Source: Teichococcus aerophilus (lineage in GTDB: Bacteria; Pseudomonadota; Alphaproteobacteria; Acetobacterales; Acetobacteraceae). From it: 64,000 bases of DNA. The notes below the pieces were generated by a model. That model did no database searches. It had not been told where the DNA came from and saw nothing but the letters and a program-made list of their open reading frames with translations. The translations under genes were made by a program, and so were the position numbers. The stretch is taken from positions 1 through 64,000 of the forward strand of contig NZ_JACTVA010000002.1 in assembly GCF_014490485.1 (NCBI RefSeq), in the 5' to 3' direction. The first letter of the stretch is position 1. Each line of letters starts with the position of its first letter. This document shows positions 51,419-60,651 of the stretch, piece after piece.

Positions 51419-52690
51419 CTATGAACCAGGGGCCTTGGGGCTGTTGTGGGGGCGGAACAGCTTGCCATTCTCGGCGATGAGCACCATCACCAGGGCCAGG
51501 ATGCCGCAGCCGGCGAAGCCCAGGTTCATCGGCACCGTGCTGCCATCGAATTGCTGGCCGATCATGAAGCCGGTCAGCGCACCGCCCACTGTGGTGACGA
51601 AGCCCTGCACGGAGGATGCCGTGCCGGCGATGTGCCCCAGCGGCTCCATCGCCATCGAGCCGAAATTCGGTCCCGTCAGGCCAAAGCAAAACATCATCGC
51701 CGCCTGCAATACGGCGAAGCTCCACAATTGCTCGTAGCCCCAAAGGGCCAGGGCGGCGTGGGCGATGGCGAAGGCGATGTAGCCCAGCAACATGGTGTGG
51801 GAGATACGCCGCGTGCCGAAGCGCCCCACCAGCTTGGCGTTGAGCAGCGAGGCCACCGCCATGGCCACGGCCACCAGCGCGAAGATGGTGGTGAACAGCC
51901 CGGGCGCCTGGAACGTGTCCACGAACACCTGCTGCGCCGAGTTGATGAAGCCGAACAACCCGCCCAGCAGCATCGTCATGGCCAGCATGTAGCCGACCGC
52001 CATCCGGTTGGTCAGCACGAACTTGAAGGCCTGCAGGATGCGCCGGGGCGAGATGGGGTTGCGGTCGTCCGGGTGCAGCGTCTCCGGCAGCTTCAGCGTG
52101 GCCCACAGCGCGATGGCCAGGCCGAACACGGCGAGGAACAGGAAGATCCAGCGCCACGGCGCGAACAGCACGATCAACTGGCCGACCGAGGGGGCGATGA
52201 CCGGCACGGCCAGGAAGACGATGAAGGCCAGCGACATGACCTGCGCCATCTTCCGCCCGGAATAGCAGTCCCGCACGATGGAGACGGCCAGCACGCGGGT
52301 GCTGGCGGCGCCCACGCCTTGCACGATCCGCGCCAGCAGCATGGTGTCGAAATGACCCGTCATGCTGGCCAGCAGGCTGCCGATCACATAGATGGCCAGC
52401 CCCACCAGCAGCACCGGCTTGCGGCCGAACCGGTCCGCCAGCGGGCCATAGACGATCTGCGCCGTGCCGAAGCCGAGCAGGTAGGCGGTGATGATCCATT
52501 GCCGCTGGTTGTCGGTGGCGATGCCCAGGGCGTCGCCGATGGCCGGCAGGGCCGGCAGCATGGAATCGATCGCAAGGGCATTGGTGGCCATCATGGCCGC
52601 GATGATGGCGACGAATTGCCGGAAACCCATGCCGGGATGCGGCTGGGCTCCAGAAGTTGCGACGGGCGCCGCGCCGGCCTGTGCTGTCAT
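51419..52690 (-). CDS. MFS multidrug exporter, Bcr/CflA type
   Basis: A 12-helix major-facilitator protein, 423 residues from ATG 52690. It shows motif A between helices 2 and 3 (GPLADRFGRKP), the Bcr/CflA-like start FVAIIAAMMATNALAIDSMLPALPAIG, and RIVQGVGAASTRVLAVSIVRDCYSG in helix 4/5. Relatives export drugs such as bicyclomycin or chloramphenicol, or sulfonamides and cysteine-pathway compounds. The frame continues to 52744, but that part overlaps the repeat at 52709-52811 and is unlikely to be translated. Confidence 0.93.
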   Translation of the reverse strand: MTAQAGAAPVATSGAQPHPGMGFRQFVAIIAAMMATNALAIDSMLPALPAIGDALGIATDNQRQWIITAYLLGFGTAQIVYGPLADRFGRKPVLLVGLAIYVIGSLLASMTGHFDTMLLARIVQGVGAASTRVLAVSIVRDCYSGRKMAQVMSLAFIVFLAVPVIAPSVGQLIVLFAPWRWIFLFLAVFGLAIALWATLKLPETLHPDDRNPISPRRILQAFKFVLTNRMAVGYMLAMTMLLGGLFGFINSAQQVFVDTFQAPGLFTTIFALVAVAMAVASLLNAKLVGRFGTRRISHTMLLGYIAFAIAHAALALWGYEQLWSFAVLQAAMMFCFGLTGPNFGSMAMEPLGHIAGTASSVQGFVTTVGGALTGFMIGQQFDGSTVPMNLGFAGCGILALVMVLIAENGKLFRPHNSPKAPGS

Positions 52691-52708
52691 GGCGATACCT
52701 GCTTTCCT

Positions 52709-52811
52709 TAGAGCATGCTGCGTGCACATTCGTTCACGCACCATGCTCCATGCCTTAGCCTAGTCGCGTGATTCAGGGTTTCGGTGTTTCCACCTCGGGC
52801 CATCACGCTCC
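52709..52811. repeat. dispersed ~100-base repeat, copy B
   Basis: It begins TAGAGCATG and ends CATCACGCTC. Its right part, 52764-52810, matches the copy at 60588-60634 in 42 of 47 positions, in the same orientation. The left part is more diverged but shares CACC/CGCACCATGCTCCA-like sequence. The ends form an imperfect inverted repeat. It lies between the MFS start and the DUF2272 gene. Confidence 0.8.
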
Positions 52812-52865
52812 AGGCCGGCGTCTCTAACCCGCCCGTGCTGACGGCGTAACCCGCCGGGCCATGCG

Positions 52866-53690
52866 TCAGCGGGTGAGGTCCATCCTGTTTTCGAACACCA
52901 CGAAGAACGGCGCCTTGTCCACCGGCGGTGGCAGGGCACGGCCGGCGCGGTCGGCCGGGAAGCGGCGCAGGACCACGGCATCCAGCACGTTGCCGCCGAT
53001 GGCCTGCACCAACTGGCCGCCGGTGGCGACGACGACGTCGCAATGCATCGGCCGGAACTGCCCGGGTTCCATGGCCCGTTCCTGCCAGTGATAGAGCGGG
53101 CTGCGCGACCGGTCGGCGCAGATCAGGTCCCCCGGCACCGGCGCGTATTCGGCCGGGTCGTGCGGCCGGAAGGCTGCGCCCTCCGGATTGCCGGCCGAGG
53201 CGGCGATCAGCGCATCGATATAGAAGGCATGGGCGGCGGAGGGTGGGAACACGTAGCCCGGCACGCCGGCCTGCTGCATGACATAGCTGACGAAGGCGGC
53301 CGACCAGGCCGGATAGGCCCAGAGCGAGATGGACGGCAGGGCCGGCGGGGGCGCACCCTCGGGCAGCATCTCTGTCAGCCCGGCCAGCAGGGCATCATGC
53401 GTCTGCTGGTGCCGGCGAATGACGGCGGGGCCTTCCGGCACCGTTTCCCAATAGGCCAGGACACTGCTGTAATGCTCGGGCGCGGCCTGCTGCGGCAGGG
53501 CGATGGGCCAGCCATCGACGGTCAGTTGCCCCCAGCGATTCCATTCCGCCAGCGCGGCCTGCACCAGGCGTGCCCGCTGTGGGCCCAGCGTCGACGCCGG
53601 TGCGGTCGGCGGCGGCGGTGGCGATGAGGCACAACCAGCCAGCCAGCCGACCAAAGCCAGGGCCAGAGCCGGCCTGAACCATCCACGCAT
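52866..53690 (-). CDS. DUF2272-domain lipoprotein
   Basis: A 274-residue predicted lipoprotein: signal RPALALALVGWLAGC (lipobox Cys at about residue 20), a Pro-rich spacer, then the DUF2272 domain. The domain includes WAYPAWSAAFVSYVMQQAGVP (about 145-165), HDPAEYAPVPGDLICADRSRS and HCDVVVATGGQLVQAIGGN. The Cys/His pattern resembles NlpC/P60 or amidase-like folds, so a cell-wall-associated hydrolase is possible but not established. ATG 53690 was chosen because it precedes the signal; the frame extends to 53753. Confidence 0.87.
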   Translation of the reverse strand: MRGWFRPALALALVGWLAGCASSPPPPPTAPASTLGPQRARLVQAALAEWNRWGQLTVDGWPIALPQQAAPEHYSSVLAYWETVPEGPAVIRRHQQTHDALLAGLTEMLPEGAPPPALPSISLWAYPAWSAAFVSYVMQQAGVPGYVFPPSAAHAFYIDALIAASAGNPEGAAFRPHDPAEYAPVPGDLICADRSRSPLYHWQERAMEPGQFRPMHCDVVVATGGQLVQAIGGNVLDAVVLRRFPADRAGRALPPPVDKAPFFVVFENRMDLTR

Positions 53691-53768
53691 AGAGCAACCC
53701 CGCACGATGTCTGGCAGCTTCAACGCGGCAGCGGCGCTTCCGTCACAGCCCATCCCGGGCGGACGGCG

Positions 53769-55649
53769 TTAAATCGGCCGTCCGTCCGCGTGCAAGGCTT
53801 CGCGCCGGGCGGCTTCCTGGATCACGGCGATGGTTTCCTCGCTGAGGCCCTGGCCTTCCTGCTTCGGGCGCACCAGCGGCGTCGGCGTCATCTGGTTGCC
53901 ATGCATCAGGGCGATGGAGGCCTGCCGGTCGCCAATCCCCTCCAGTTCCAGCCGCGCCCGGTCCCGCCGGCGGATATCCGCTTCCAGCTCCGCCACCTCG
54001 TCCTCCTCGAAGCCCAACTGGCGCAGCGCGGCATTGCCGAAGACGATGGCGGACTCGAAGGTCTCGCGCATCTGGTAATCGACGCCGGCACGGATCAGCC
54101 GCAGTGCGTGCGGCCGGTCATAGGCACGGGCCAGCACCGGGGTCAGCGGGAACTCGCCCTTCACCAGCTCGACGATCTCCGTGGCGCTTTCGCGGTCGTC
54201 GACGCAGACCAGGATGGCGCGGGCGTGCTCGGCGCCGCTGGCATGCAGCACGTCCAGGCGGCGGCCGTCGCCGTAATACACCTTGAAGCCGAAGCCGGCG
54301 GCGGCCTGGATCATCTCGGTGTCGCTTTCGATGATGGTGATGTCGATGCCGCGTGCCAGCAGCGACTGGCTGGCCACCTGCCCGAAGCGGCCGAAGCCGA
54401 TCATCAGCACATGGCCGCTGACGGTGCCGATCTGGTCCGCACCCTCCACGCCGGTCATGTCCTGGTCGCTCTTGCCAGCGGGCAGGAAGCGCAGCGCCAG
54501 CACGGCCAGCGGCGTCAGGGCCATCGAGAGCACGATGATGGCGGTGAGCACGGCGTTCAGCCGGGCCTCGAACAGCCCTGTGGCCGCCGCGGCGGCGTAG
54601 AGCACGAAGGCGAACTCGCCGCCCTGGCCCATCAGCGCGGCCCGGTGCAGCGCGCCCCGGGTGCCGGAGCAGGTGAAGCGCGCCACCAGGAAGATGCCCA
54701 GGGACTTGACCGCCATCATGGCGATGACGCCCGCCAGGATCAGCGGCCAGTCCCGCCCCACCAGCGCGATGTCCAGTGACATGCCGACGCTGATGAAGAA
54801 CAAGCCGAGCAGGATGCCGCGAAACGGCTCGATATCCGCCTCGAGCTGGCGGCGGAACGTGCTTTCGGACAGCATGACGCCGGCCGCGAAGGCGCCCATG
54901 GCCATCGAGAGCCCGGCCGCCTGCATGGCCACGGCCGCGCCCAGCACCACCAGCAGCGCGGCGGCGGTCATCACCTCCCGCGCATGTGCCTTGGCGAGCA
55001 GGGAGAAGACCGGCGTCAGCAGCCAGCGGCTGATGGTGACGAGGCCGACAATGGCCGCGACGGCGATGCCGACCGTGACCCATTGCGACGTCCGGCCCTC
55101 GCCCACCGAAACCGGGGCCAGCAGTGCGACCACGGCCAGCAGCGGCACGATGGCCAGGTCTTCCAGCAGCAGGATGGAGACGATGCGCTGGCCGGCCAGC
55201 CCGTTGGTCTCGCCCCGTTCCTCCAGGATCTGCATCACGATGGCGGTGGAGGAGAGCACGAAGCCCATGGAGGCGACGAAGGCCACCGGCCAGGACAGGC
55301 CCACCGCCCAGCACAGCAGCGTAAGCAGGCCGCCGCATACGGCCACCTGCGTCAGGCCGGAGCCGAAGATGTCCCCCCGCATACCCCAGAGGCGACTCGG
55401 CTGCATCTCCAATCCGATGATAAACAGGAACATCACCACGCCGAGCTCGGCCACATGCAGCACGGCCTGTGGGTCGCTGAAGACGGCCAGTCCGAACGGG
55501 CCGATCACCAGCCCGGCGGCCAGGTAGCCCAGCACCGAGCCAAGCCCAAGCCAACGAAACAACGGAACCGCGACGACGCCCGCCGCCAACACCGTCACCA
55601 CGCTCGATAAGTCACTGCCGTGCTCGGCTGCCATCCACACCATCCTCAT
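53769..55649 (-). CDS. CPA2-family cation:proton antiporter with RCK/TrkA-N domain (KefB/KefC-like)
   Basis: A 626-residue monovalent-cation antiporter or glutathione-gated K+ efflux protein. The membrane domain (about 15-400, 12-13 helices) includes GLEMQPSRLW, LSSTAIVMQILEERGE and LLLEDLAIVPLLAVVALL with the transport Asp. The cytoplasmic TrkA-N domain (about 420-540) has the NAD(H)-binding GFGRFGQVASQSLL and ESDTEMIQ. A charged tail follows. ATG 55634 with GAGG nine bases upstream is an alternative start. It is divergent from the asmA-like gene. Confidence 0.94.
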   Translation of the reverse strand: MRMVWMAAEHGSDLSSVVTVLAAGVVAVPLFRWLGLGSVLGYLAAGLVIGPFGLAVFSDPQAVLHVAELGVVMFLFIIGLEMQPSRLWGMRGDIFGSGLTQVAVCGGLLTLLCWAVGLSWPVAFVASMGFVLSSTAIVMQILEERGETNGLAGQRIVSILLLEDLAIVPLLAVVALLAPVSVGEGRTSQWVTVGIAVAAIVGLVTISRWLLTPVFSLLAKAHAREVMTAAALLVVLGAAVAMQAAGLSMAMGAFAAGVMLSESTFRRQLEADIEPFRGILLGLFFISVGMSLDIALVGRDWPLILAGVIAMMAVKSLGIFLVARFTCSGTRGALHRAALMGQGGEFAFVLYAAAAATGLFEARLNAVLTAIIVLSMALTPLAVLALRFLPAGKSDQDMTGVEGADQIGTVSGHVLMIGFGRFGQVASQSLLARGIDITIIESDTEMIQAAAGFGFKVYYGDGRRLDVLHASGAEHARAILVCVDDRESATEIVELVKGEFPLTPVLARAYDRPHALRLIRAGVDYQMRETFESAIVFGNAALRQLGFEEDEVAELEADIRRRDRARLELEGIGDRQASIALMHGNQMTPTPLVRPKQEGQGLSEETIAVIQEAARREALHADGRPI

Positions 55650-55778
55650 CCGCCGCCCCGGGCCAGCACGGCCAGGATCGTGGTCGAAACCGGGGTAACA
55701 GCCTCACCATAGCTTGAACGGAGGAACCACCACCATCGCCGCGGCGTTTCATTGCGGATAAGGATGGAGCATCGGCCC

Positions 55779-57701
55779 ATGGCGTTGTCGCGCGGGCGCA
55801 AATGGATGATAGGGCTGGGGGTCCCAGTCCTGATCATCGGCCTGTTCCTGGCATTGTTCCGGTGGGACTGGCTGATCCCGTTTGTCGAGCCCCGGGCCTC
55901 GGCCGCCATCGGCAGGCCGGTGACGTTGGCGCATCTTCATGTCTCCCTTGGCCGTACCGTTGTCGTGACCGCCGACGATGTGGTGGTCGGCAACCCCGAC
56001 GATTTTCCGGACCCTACGCCCTTCGCCCGCGTCGGCCGGCTCAGCGCCGCCATCAATGCTTGGGACTGGTGGCGCGGCGCCCCGTTGACCTTGCCGTGGA
56101 TCGAGGCCGACCGGCCCGTGCTGCATGTCGCCGCCACGCAAGACGGCAAGGCCAACTACCTGTTCGATACCTCCACCCAGCAGGAGCCAGGGGCCACGGC
56201 GGAGCCGGCTTCGCCGGCGCCGCAGATCGGCGTGGTGCGCATCCGCGACGGGCAGGGACAGGTGACGCTGCCTCAGCTCCGCGCTGACTTTGCGTTGCGG
56301 ATGGCGACGGAGGAACCGGCGGGCGAGGAGCCGCGCATCGTGGCGAGCGCGGAAGGCACCTATGCCGGACAGCCGATCACGGGACGCCTCGTCGGTGGCG
56401 CGCTGCTCTCCCTGCGCGATGCGGAGAAGCCCTGGCCGGTCGAGCTGCGCATCGATAACGGCCCGACCAATGTGTTGCTCGATGGCACGTTACGGGACCC
56501 TCTGCACTTCCAGGGCGCCGCGCTGAAGCTGGTCCTGGCCGGGCCGGATATGAGCCTGCTAACGCCGCTGACCGGCGTGCCCATCCCCCGCACGCCGCGC
56601 TACCGGATTGCCGGGGCGCTGGACTATGCGGAAGGCCGGGTCCGCTTCGACCGGATCGAAGGCGTGGTTGGCCGTAGCGACGTGGCGGGCAACGTGTCAG
56701 TGCTGCCGCGCGACCCACGGCCCGACGTGACCATCAACCTGACCTCCAACCGCGTCGACCTGGACGACCTGGCCGGCTTCATCGGCGAGACGCCCGGCAA
56801 CGGCGCGCCGGCACGAGCGAATGAGCGGGTGCTGCCGGACACACCGGTGAACATTCCCCGGCTGACGGCCGCGGACGTGCATGTGACCTACCGCGCCAAG
56901 CAGATCCGTGGCGGCCGCACCATGCCGCTGGATGACCTTCGCGCCGAGTTCGATGTCGTCGACGGCACCATCACCCTGCACCCGATCGGCTTCGGCGTCG
57001 GGCGTGGCAACATGCTGTTCGAGGGCACGCTGGCGCCGGTGGAGAATGGCGGGTTGCGGGCGGATGTGAAGGCGCGGTTCCAGCGGCTGGATATCTCGCG
57101 CCTGATGAGCGCCGCCGGCTCGCAGGGTGGCGGTGCGCTGAATGGCCGGGCGGAGCTACGCTCCACCGGGTCCTCGCTGGCGCAACTGCTGTCGCGCGGG
57201 GATGGGCGGATAACGCTGAGCACCGCCGGCGGCAACCTCTCGGCCCTGTTGGTCGACCTCTCCGGGCTGCGGCTGGCCAACGCCATCCTCTCCGCCCTGG
57301 GCGTGCCGCAGCGGACGGACTTGCAGTGCTTCATCGCTGATCTGGAGCTGCGGCGCGGCACCTTGCAGACCAAGGCGCTGATCATAGACACCGATGACGC
57401 CATCATCATCGGCGAAGGCTCGGTCGATCTGGCGCGGGAGCGGCTGGCCTACCGGCTGCGGACGCAGTCGCGCGACTTCACCATCGGCGCGCTGTCCACC
57501 GATATCCGCATCAATGGCAGCTTCCGCAGCCCGAGTGTGTTGCCGGAACCGCTCGAGCTGGGCGCACGCGGTGGCGCGGCGGTCGGGCTGGCCTTGATCA
57601 ACCCGCTGTTGGCCATCCTGCCAACCATCCAGTTCGGGACGGACGAGGATAGCGGCTGCAAGGCCCTGGCCGGCCGCGCCTCCGGCGCCGGGCGGCGTTA
57701 A
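55779..57701 (+). CDS. AsmA-family envelope protein
   Basis: A 640-residue AsmA-like protein: a cytoplasmic Arg/Lys start, one membrane helix (about 8-28) and a long periplasmic beta-rich bridge ending in the conserved AsmA C-terminal domain (SRLMSAAGSQGGGALNGRAELRSTGSSLAQLLSRGDGRITLSTAGGNLSALLVDL). Such proteins are thought to move lipids between membranes or affect outer-membrane assembly. ATG 55779 has GGAG nine bases upstream; ATG 55764 and TTG 55752 are in frame but poorly placed. Confidence 0.92.
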   Translation: MALSRGRKWMIGLGVPVLIIGLFLALFRWDWLIPFVEPRASAAIGRPVTLAHLHVSLGRTVVVTADDVVVGNPDDFPDPTPFARVGRLSAAINAWDWWRGAPLTLPWIEADRPVLHVAATQDGKANYLFDTSTQQEPGATAEPASPAPQIGVVRIRDGQGQVTLPQLRADFALRMATEEPAGEEPRIVASAEGTYAGQPITGRLVGGALLSLRDAEKPWPVELRIDNGPTNVLLDGTLRDPLHFQGAALKLVLAGPDMSLLTPLTGVPIPRTPRYRIAGALDYAEGRVRFDRIEGVVGRSDVAGNVSVLPRDPRPDVTINLTSNRVDLDDLAGFIGETPGNGAPARANERVLPDTPVNIPRLTAADVHVTYRAKQIRGGRTMPLDDLRAEFDVVDGTITLHPIGFGVGRGNMLFEGTLAPVENGGLRADVKARFQRLDISRLMSAAGSQGGGALNGRAELRSTGSSLAQLLSRGDGRITLSTAGGNLSALLVDLSGLRLANAILSALGVPQRTDLQCFIADLELRRGTLQTKALIIDTDDAIIIGEGSVDLARERLAYRLRTQSRDFTIGALSTDIRINGSFRSPSVLPEPLELGARGGAAVGLALINPLLAILPTIQFGTDEDSGCKALAGRASGAGRR

Positions 57702-57776
57702 AGGCGGCGCCGACCGGGGGAAACCCGGTGGTCGCCGCAGTAGGCAAAAGGCAGCCAACCAGGCCTCGAGCCAGAT

Positions 57777-57804
57777 GCCCCCGCCAGTATCGACTGGCGG
57801 GGGC
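57777..57804. terminator. hairpin between convergent asmA-like and Bug genes
   Basis: A 12-bp perfect stem GCCCCCGCCAGT/ACTGGCGGGGGC with loop ATCG, ending 12 bases before the Bug stop codon. No U-tract on either strand. Confidence 0.65.
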
Positions 57805-57815
57805 GATAGCCCCGC

Positions 57816-58805
57816 TTACTCGACGCGGATATTGGCTTTGCGGGCAACCTCGCCCCAGCGCTGCGTCTCGCTGGCCACGAAGGCGCGGAACTCATCCGGC
57901 GTGTTGCCGACCGGCGTGATGCCCAGTTCGCGGAAGCGCGCCGCAACGGTCTCCGACTGCAGGGCCGCGACGGCTTCCTTGTTCAGGCGGGCCACGATCT
58001 CCGGCGGCGTGCCGGCCGGCGCAAAGAAGCCGTGCCAGGACAGGCTCTCGAAGCCCGGAACGGTCTCGGCGATGGTCGGCACGTCCGGAGCCGTGGGGCT
58101 GCGCTGCAGCGAGCCGACGCCGAGGACGCGGATCTTGCCTTCACGCGCGAAGGGCCAGGCGGAGGAAAAATTGTCGAACGCTAGCGGCAGTTCGCCGGTC
58201 AGCAGCGCGGTCATGATCTGGCCGCTGCCGCGATAGGGCACGTGCTCCATCTCCGCGCCGGTCAGCTGGGAGAACAGCGCGCCCGCCAGGTGGATGGAGG
58301 TGCCGACGCCCGAGGAGCCGTAATTGAACTGCCCTGGCTTGGAGCGCAGCAGCGTGATCAGCTCCTGCACATTGCGGGCCGGCAGGTCGTTGGTCACCGC
58401 CAGCGCGTTGGGCTGGGAGGCCAGCTGGGTGATCGGCGCGAAGTCCCGCAGGTTGTCGTAGGGCATGCGGGTGAAGATGGAGGGGTTGATGGCGTGGCTG
58501 CTGATGGTGCCCAGGCAGATGGTGTAGCCGTCGGGCGTGGCGCGGGCGCAGGCCTCGCTGCCGATATTGCCGCCGGCGCCGGGGCGGCTTTCGACGACCA
58601 GAGGCTGGCCGAGCGTCTGGCTCATCTGCTGACCGACCAGGCGGGCGACGGTGTCGGACGTCCCGGCGGAGAACGGCACGATGACGCGGATGGGCTGGTT
58701 CGGGTAGGCACGGCCCTGGGCGGCGGCCGGGCTGGCGGACAGCGCGGCCACCGAGAGCAGCGCGGTGGCAGCGGCCAGGGAACGGCGCGTGAGGTACTTG
58801 ATCAT
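57816..58805 (-). CDS. Bug-family (TctC-like) periplasmic solute receptor
   Basis: A 329-residue receptor. The signal has an Arg pair (LTRRSLAAATALLSVAAL) with cleavage near AAAQG. Family blocks: IRVIVPFSAGTSDTVARLVGQQM, VVESRPGAGGNIGSEACARATPDGYT and VPYRGSGQIMTALLTGELPLAFDN. ATG 58805 has AGGAGG six bases upstream, deciding against the longer frame to 59129. The GntR/FCD regulator ends 118 bases upstream on the same strand and may control it. The ligand is unknown. Confidence 0.95.
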   Translation of the reverse strand: MIKYLTRRSLAAATALLSVAALSASPAAAQGRAYPNQPIRVIVPFSAGTSDTVARLVGQQMSQTLGQPLVVESRPGAGGNIGSEACARATPDGYTICLGTISSHAINPSIFTRMPYDNLRDFAPITQLASQPNALAVTNDLPARNVQELITLLRSKPGQFNYGSSGVGTSIHLAGALFSQLTGAEMEHVPYRGSGQIMTALLTGELPLAFDNFSSAWPFAREGKIRVLGVGSLQRSPTAPDVPTIAETVPGFESLSWHGFFAPAGTPPEIVARLNKEAVAALQSETVAARFRELGITPVGNTPDEFRAFVASETQRWGEVARKANIRVE

Positions 58806-58923
58806 TCTGGTCCTCCTGAGCAGTGCCTTGCTGGCCTGCTGTTTGGTCATTCTTGGTGTCGTCTGGGGGCTTGGTGTCGTCTTGGTTGCCCCGCCGGCAG
58901 CGGCGCTGCCGGGATCGTCTCCC

Positions 58924-59613
58924 TCAGCCGCGCGTCTCCTCCGGAAAGGCCACGGACAGGGACCGGAAGGTGTGCGCGCGCATCTGGCGCTCGGCGGCTT
59001 CCGGGTCACGCGCGGCGATGGCGGCCAGGATGGCGGCGTGTTCCGCCAGGGCCTGCCGCGGCTGGTCGTCGCTCGCCAGCACCCGGGCACGGCCGATATG
59101 GTCGTAGGCCCGCAGCGCCTGCAGCCCACGGATCAGGAAGGGATTGTCGCCGATTGCGTGCAGGGCGGTGTGGAAGGCCTCGTTGGCCAGCCGCAGCGTC
59201 GCGGTGTCGCCATACTCGGTGGCATCCCGCATCGCGTCCAGGCGCTGTTCCAGCCGTTGCAGATCCTCCGGCGTCGCGTGGCGGGCCGCGAGGTCGGCCG
59301 CCGCGCCTTCCAGCACCGCGCGGATCCGCCCCATCTCCGCCAACCGGCGCGTATCCATCAGCGCGACGGAGGAACCGCTGCGGGGACGGGTCTCGACCAG
59401 ACCCTCGCCCTCCAGCCGCCGCAGCGCTTCCCGCACCGGCTGGGCCGAGGTGCCGAGGGCGGCCGCGATGCTGCGCTCGGACAGTTTGCCGCCGGGTGGC
59501 AGGCTGCCATCGACGATGCCGCCGACCAGCCGCTCATACACGCTGTCCGCCAACGGGCGGATATCGTCCGTTGCCAGGGGCCGCAGCGCGGAAGGGGCCA
59601 GTGTCATTGCCAT
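58924..59613 (-). CDS. GntR-family regulator, FadR/FCD type
   Basis: A 229-residue regulator: winged helix at about 15-85 (ADSVYERLVGGIVDGSLPPGGKLSERSIAAALGTSAQPVREALRRLEGEGLVETRPRSG), then the helical FCD effector domain (about 90-220) with the metal-ligand pattern RLANEAFHTALHAIGDN and LAEHAAILAAIAARDPEAAERQMRAH. FCD regulators typically sense organic acids. Its position ahead of a Bug receptor gene on the same strand suggests that it controls uptake of that acid. ATG 59607 is a second possible start. Confidence 0.93.
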   Translation of the reverse strand: MAMTLAPSALRPLATDDIRPLADSVYERLVGGIVDGSLPPGGKLSERSIAAALGTSAQPVREALRRLEGEGLVETRPRSGSSVALMDTRRLAEMGRIRAVLEGAAADLAARHATPEDLQRLEQRLDAMRDATEYGDTATLRLANEAFHTALHAIGDNPFLIRGLQALRAYDHIGRARVLASDDQPRQALAEHAAILAAIAARDPEAAERQMRAHTFRSLSVAFPEETRG

Positions 59614-59659
59614 TCAAAACTGCAATAGCAGATGCCCGGCGCCGCCCGCAAGATGGACG

Positions 59660-60406
59660 TTAAGCCATCCCCAACCGGCCGAGCCCCGGCAACTTGATGG
59701 CCGGCCGGCGTAGATCGAGACCGGCAACGGCGCCCAGAATGTTGACCTCGAAGCCCTCGACCCAGGCGACCGTCAGCCCGCCATAGCCACCGAAGCTGAG
59801 GCGGAAGCCGGTGCCGGATGGCGTGGCACGTAGCCAGCGGCCGTCATACGGGAAGTCCTTGCCGATGGCGTTGGGCGGCAGGGCAAGCTGGATCTCGGGC
59901 ATGCCATCCAGCACGGCGGCGACGAAGGTGTTGGAGTTGGGCCCGGGCCAGGCGCGGTAGTCGCCCTGGTTCTGCCAGGCATAGTCGGCGATGGCGGTGC
60001 GCACACGGGGGATCAGCGCCTCGGCCGTGGCGCCATCCACGGCGAAAACGGTTTCCGGCACCTGGCCGAACCAGCGGCCATCCGGCTCGAACCCATTCAT
60101 CCGGATCGGGTTACCCCAGGCGGTATAGTCATAGCGCGTGTAGCTGGAGGCGCCTTCCTCCTTGAAGACGATCCAGCAATGGACGGCGAAGATGCCGCGC
60201 CATCGCACCGTCTGCGCCGCGAAGACACGCAGGACGGCGGGCTGGTGCGTGGAGGGTGCCGGTAGCAGGCCGGCGCTGGAGCGGTCGGCCGTGCGCCAGC
60301 CGGCCCCTGAGCCACTACTGGCATAGAGACCGGCCGAGATGCCGAGGGGGAGGAGAAACAACAGGACGAACAGCCCAAGGGCGATCTTCAGCGCGTATAG
60401 CATCAT
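59660..60406 (-). CDS. DUF3750-domain membrane-anchored protein
   Basis: A 248-residue protein with one N-terminal membrane helix (about 5-27) and a periplasmic domain containing VLRVFAAQTVRWRGIFAVHCWIVFKEEGASSYTRYDYTAWGNPIRMN, which I recognise as the DUF3750 pattern. The AVHCWIV and PGPNSNTFV stretches supply Cys, His and Asn that could form a papain-like or LRAT-like active site, but no activity is known. It stands alone on minus. Confidence 0.83.
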   Translation of the reverse strand: MMLYALKIALGLFVLLFLLPLGISAGLYASSGSGAGWRTADRSSAGLLPAPSTHQPAVLRVFAAQTVRWRGIFAVHCWIVFKEEGASSYTRYDYTAWGNPIRMNGFEPDGRWFGQVPETVFAVDGATAEALIPRVRTAIADYAWQNQGDYRAWPGPNSNTFVAAVLDGMPEIQLALPPNAIGKDFPYDGRWLRATPSGTGFRLSFGGYGGLTVAWVEGFEVNILGAVAGLDLRRPAIKLPGLGRLGMA

Positions 60407-60544
60407 GCCTTACAGATCTGGCTCCGTGCCGCCTATGGCAAGGGTCGTGCCTCTTGCCATGCACAATGCGCGTGGTGCCTGCCTGAGCGGTGCCCTGACA
60501 GGGCGCGCCCGTTGTCGCTATGCTGCCAGCCAGAACTGCGCCTT

Positions 60545-60635
60545 AGAGCGTGATTTGTTCACCCGCCATGCTCCAGGCCTTTGTTGCTCGCGTGATTCAG
60601 GCTTTCGGTGAGTCCACCTCCAGCCATCACGCTCT
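60545..60635. repeat. dispersed ~90-base repeat with terminal inverted repeats, copy A
   Basis: It begins AGAGCGTGA (60545-60553) and ends TCACGCTCT (60627-60635), a perfect 9-bp terminal inverted repeat that extends to 10 bp with flanking T/A. The right part, 60588-60634, matches 52764-52810 in 42 of 47 positions. It lies just upstream of the FNR-type gene. MITE-like or REP-like in size and form. Confidence 0.82.
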
Positions 60636-60651
60636 AGGATCAGGATACGCG

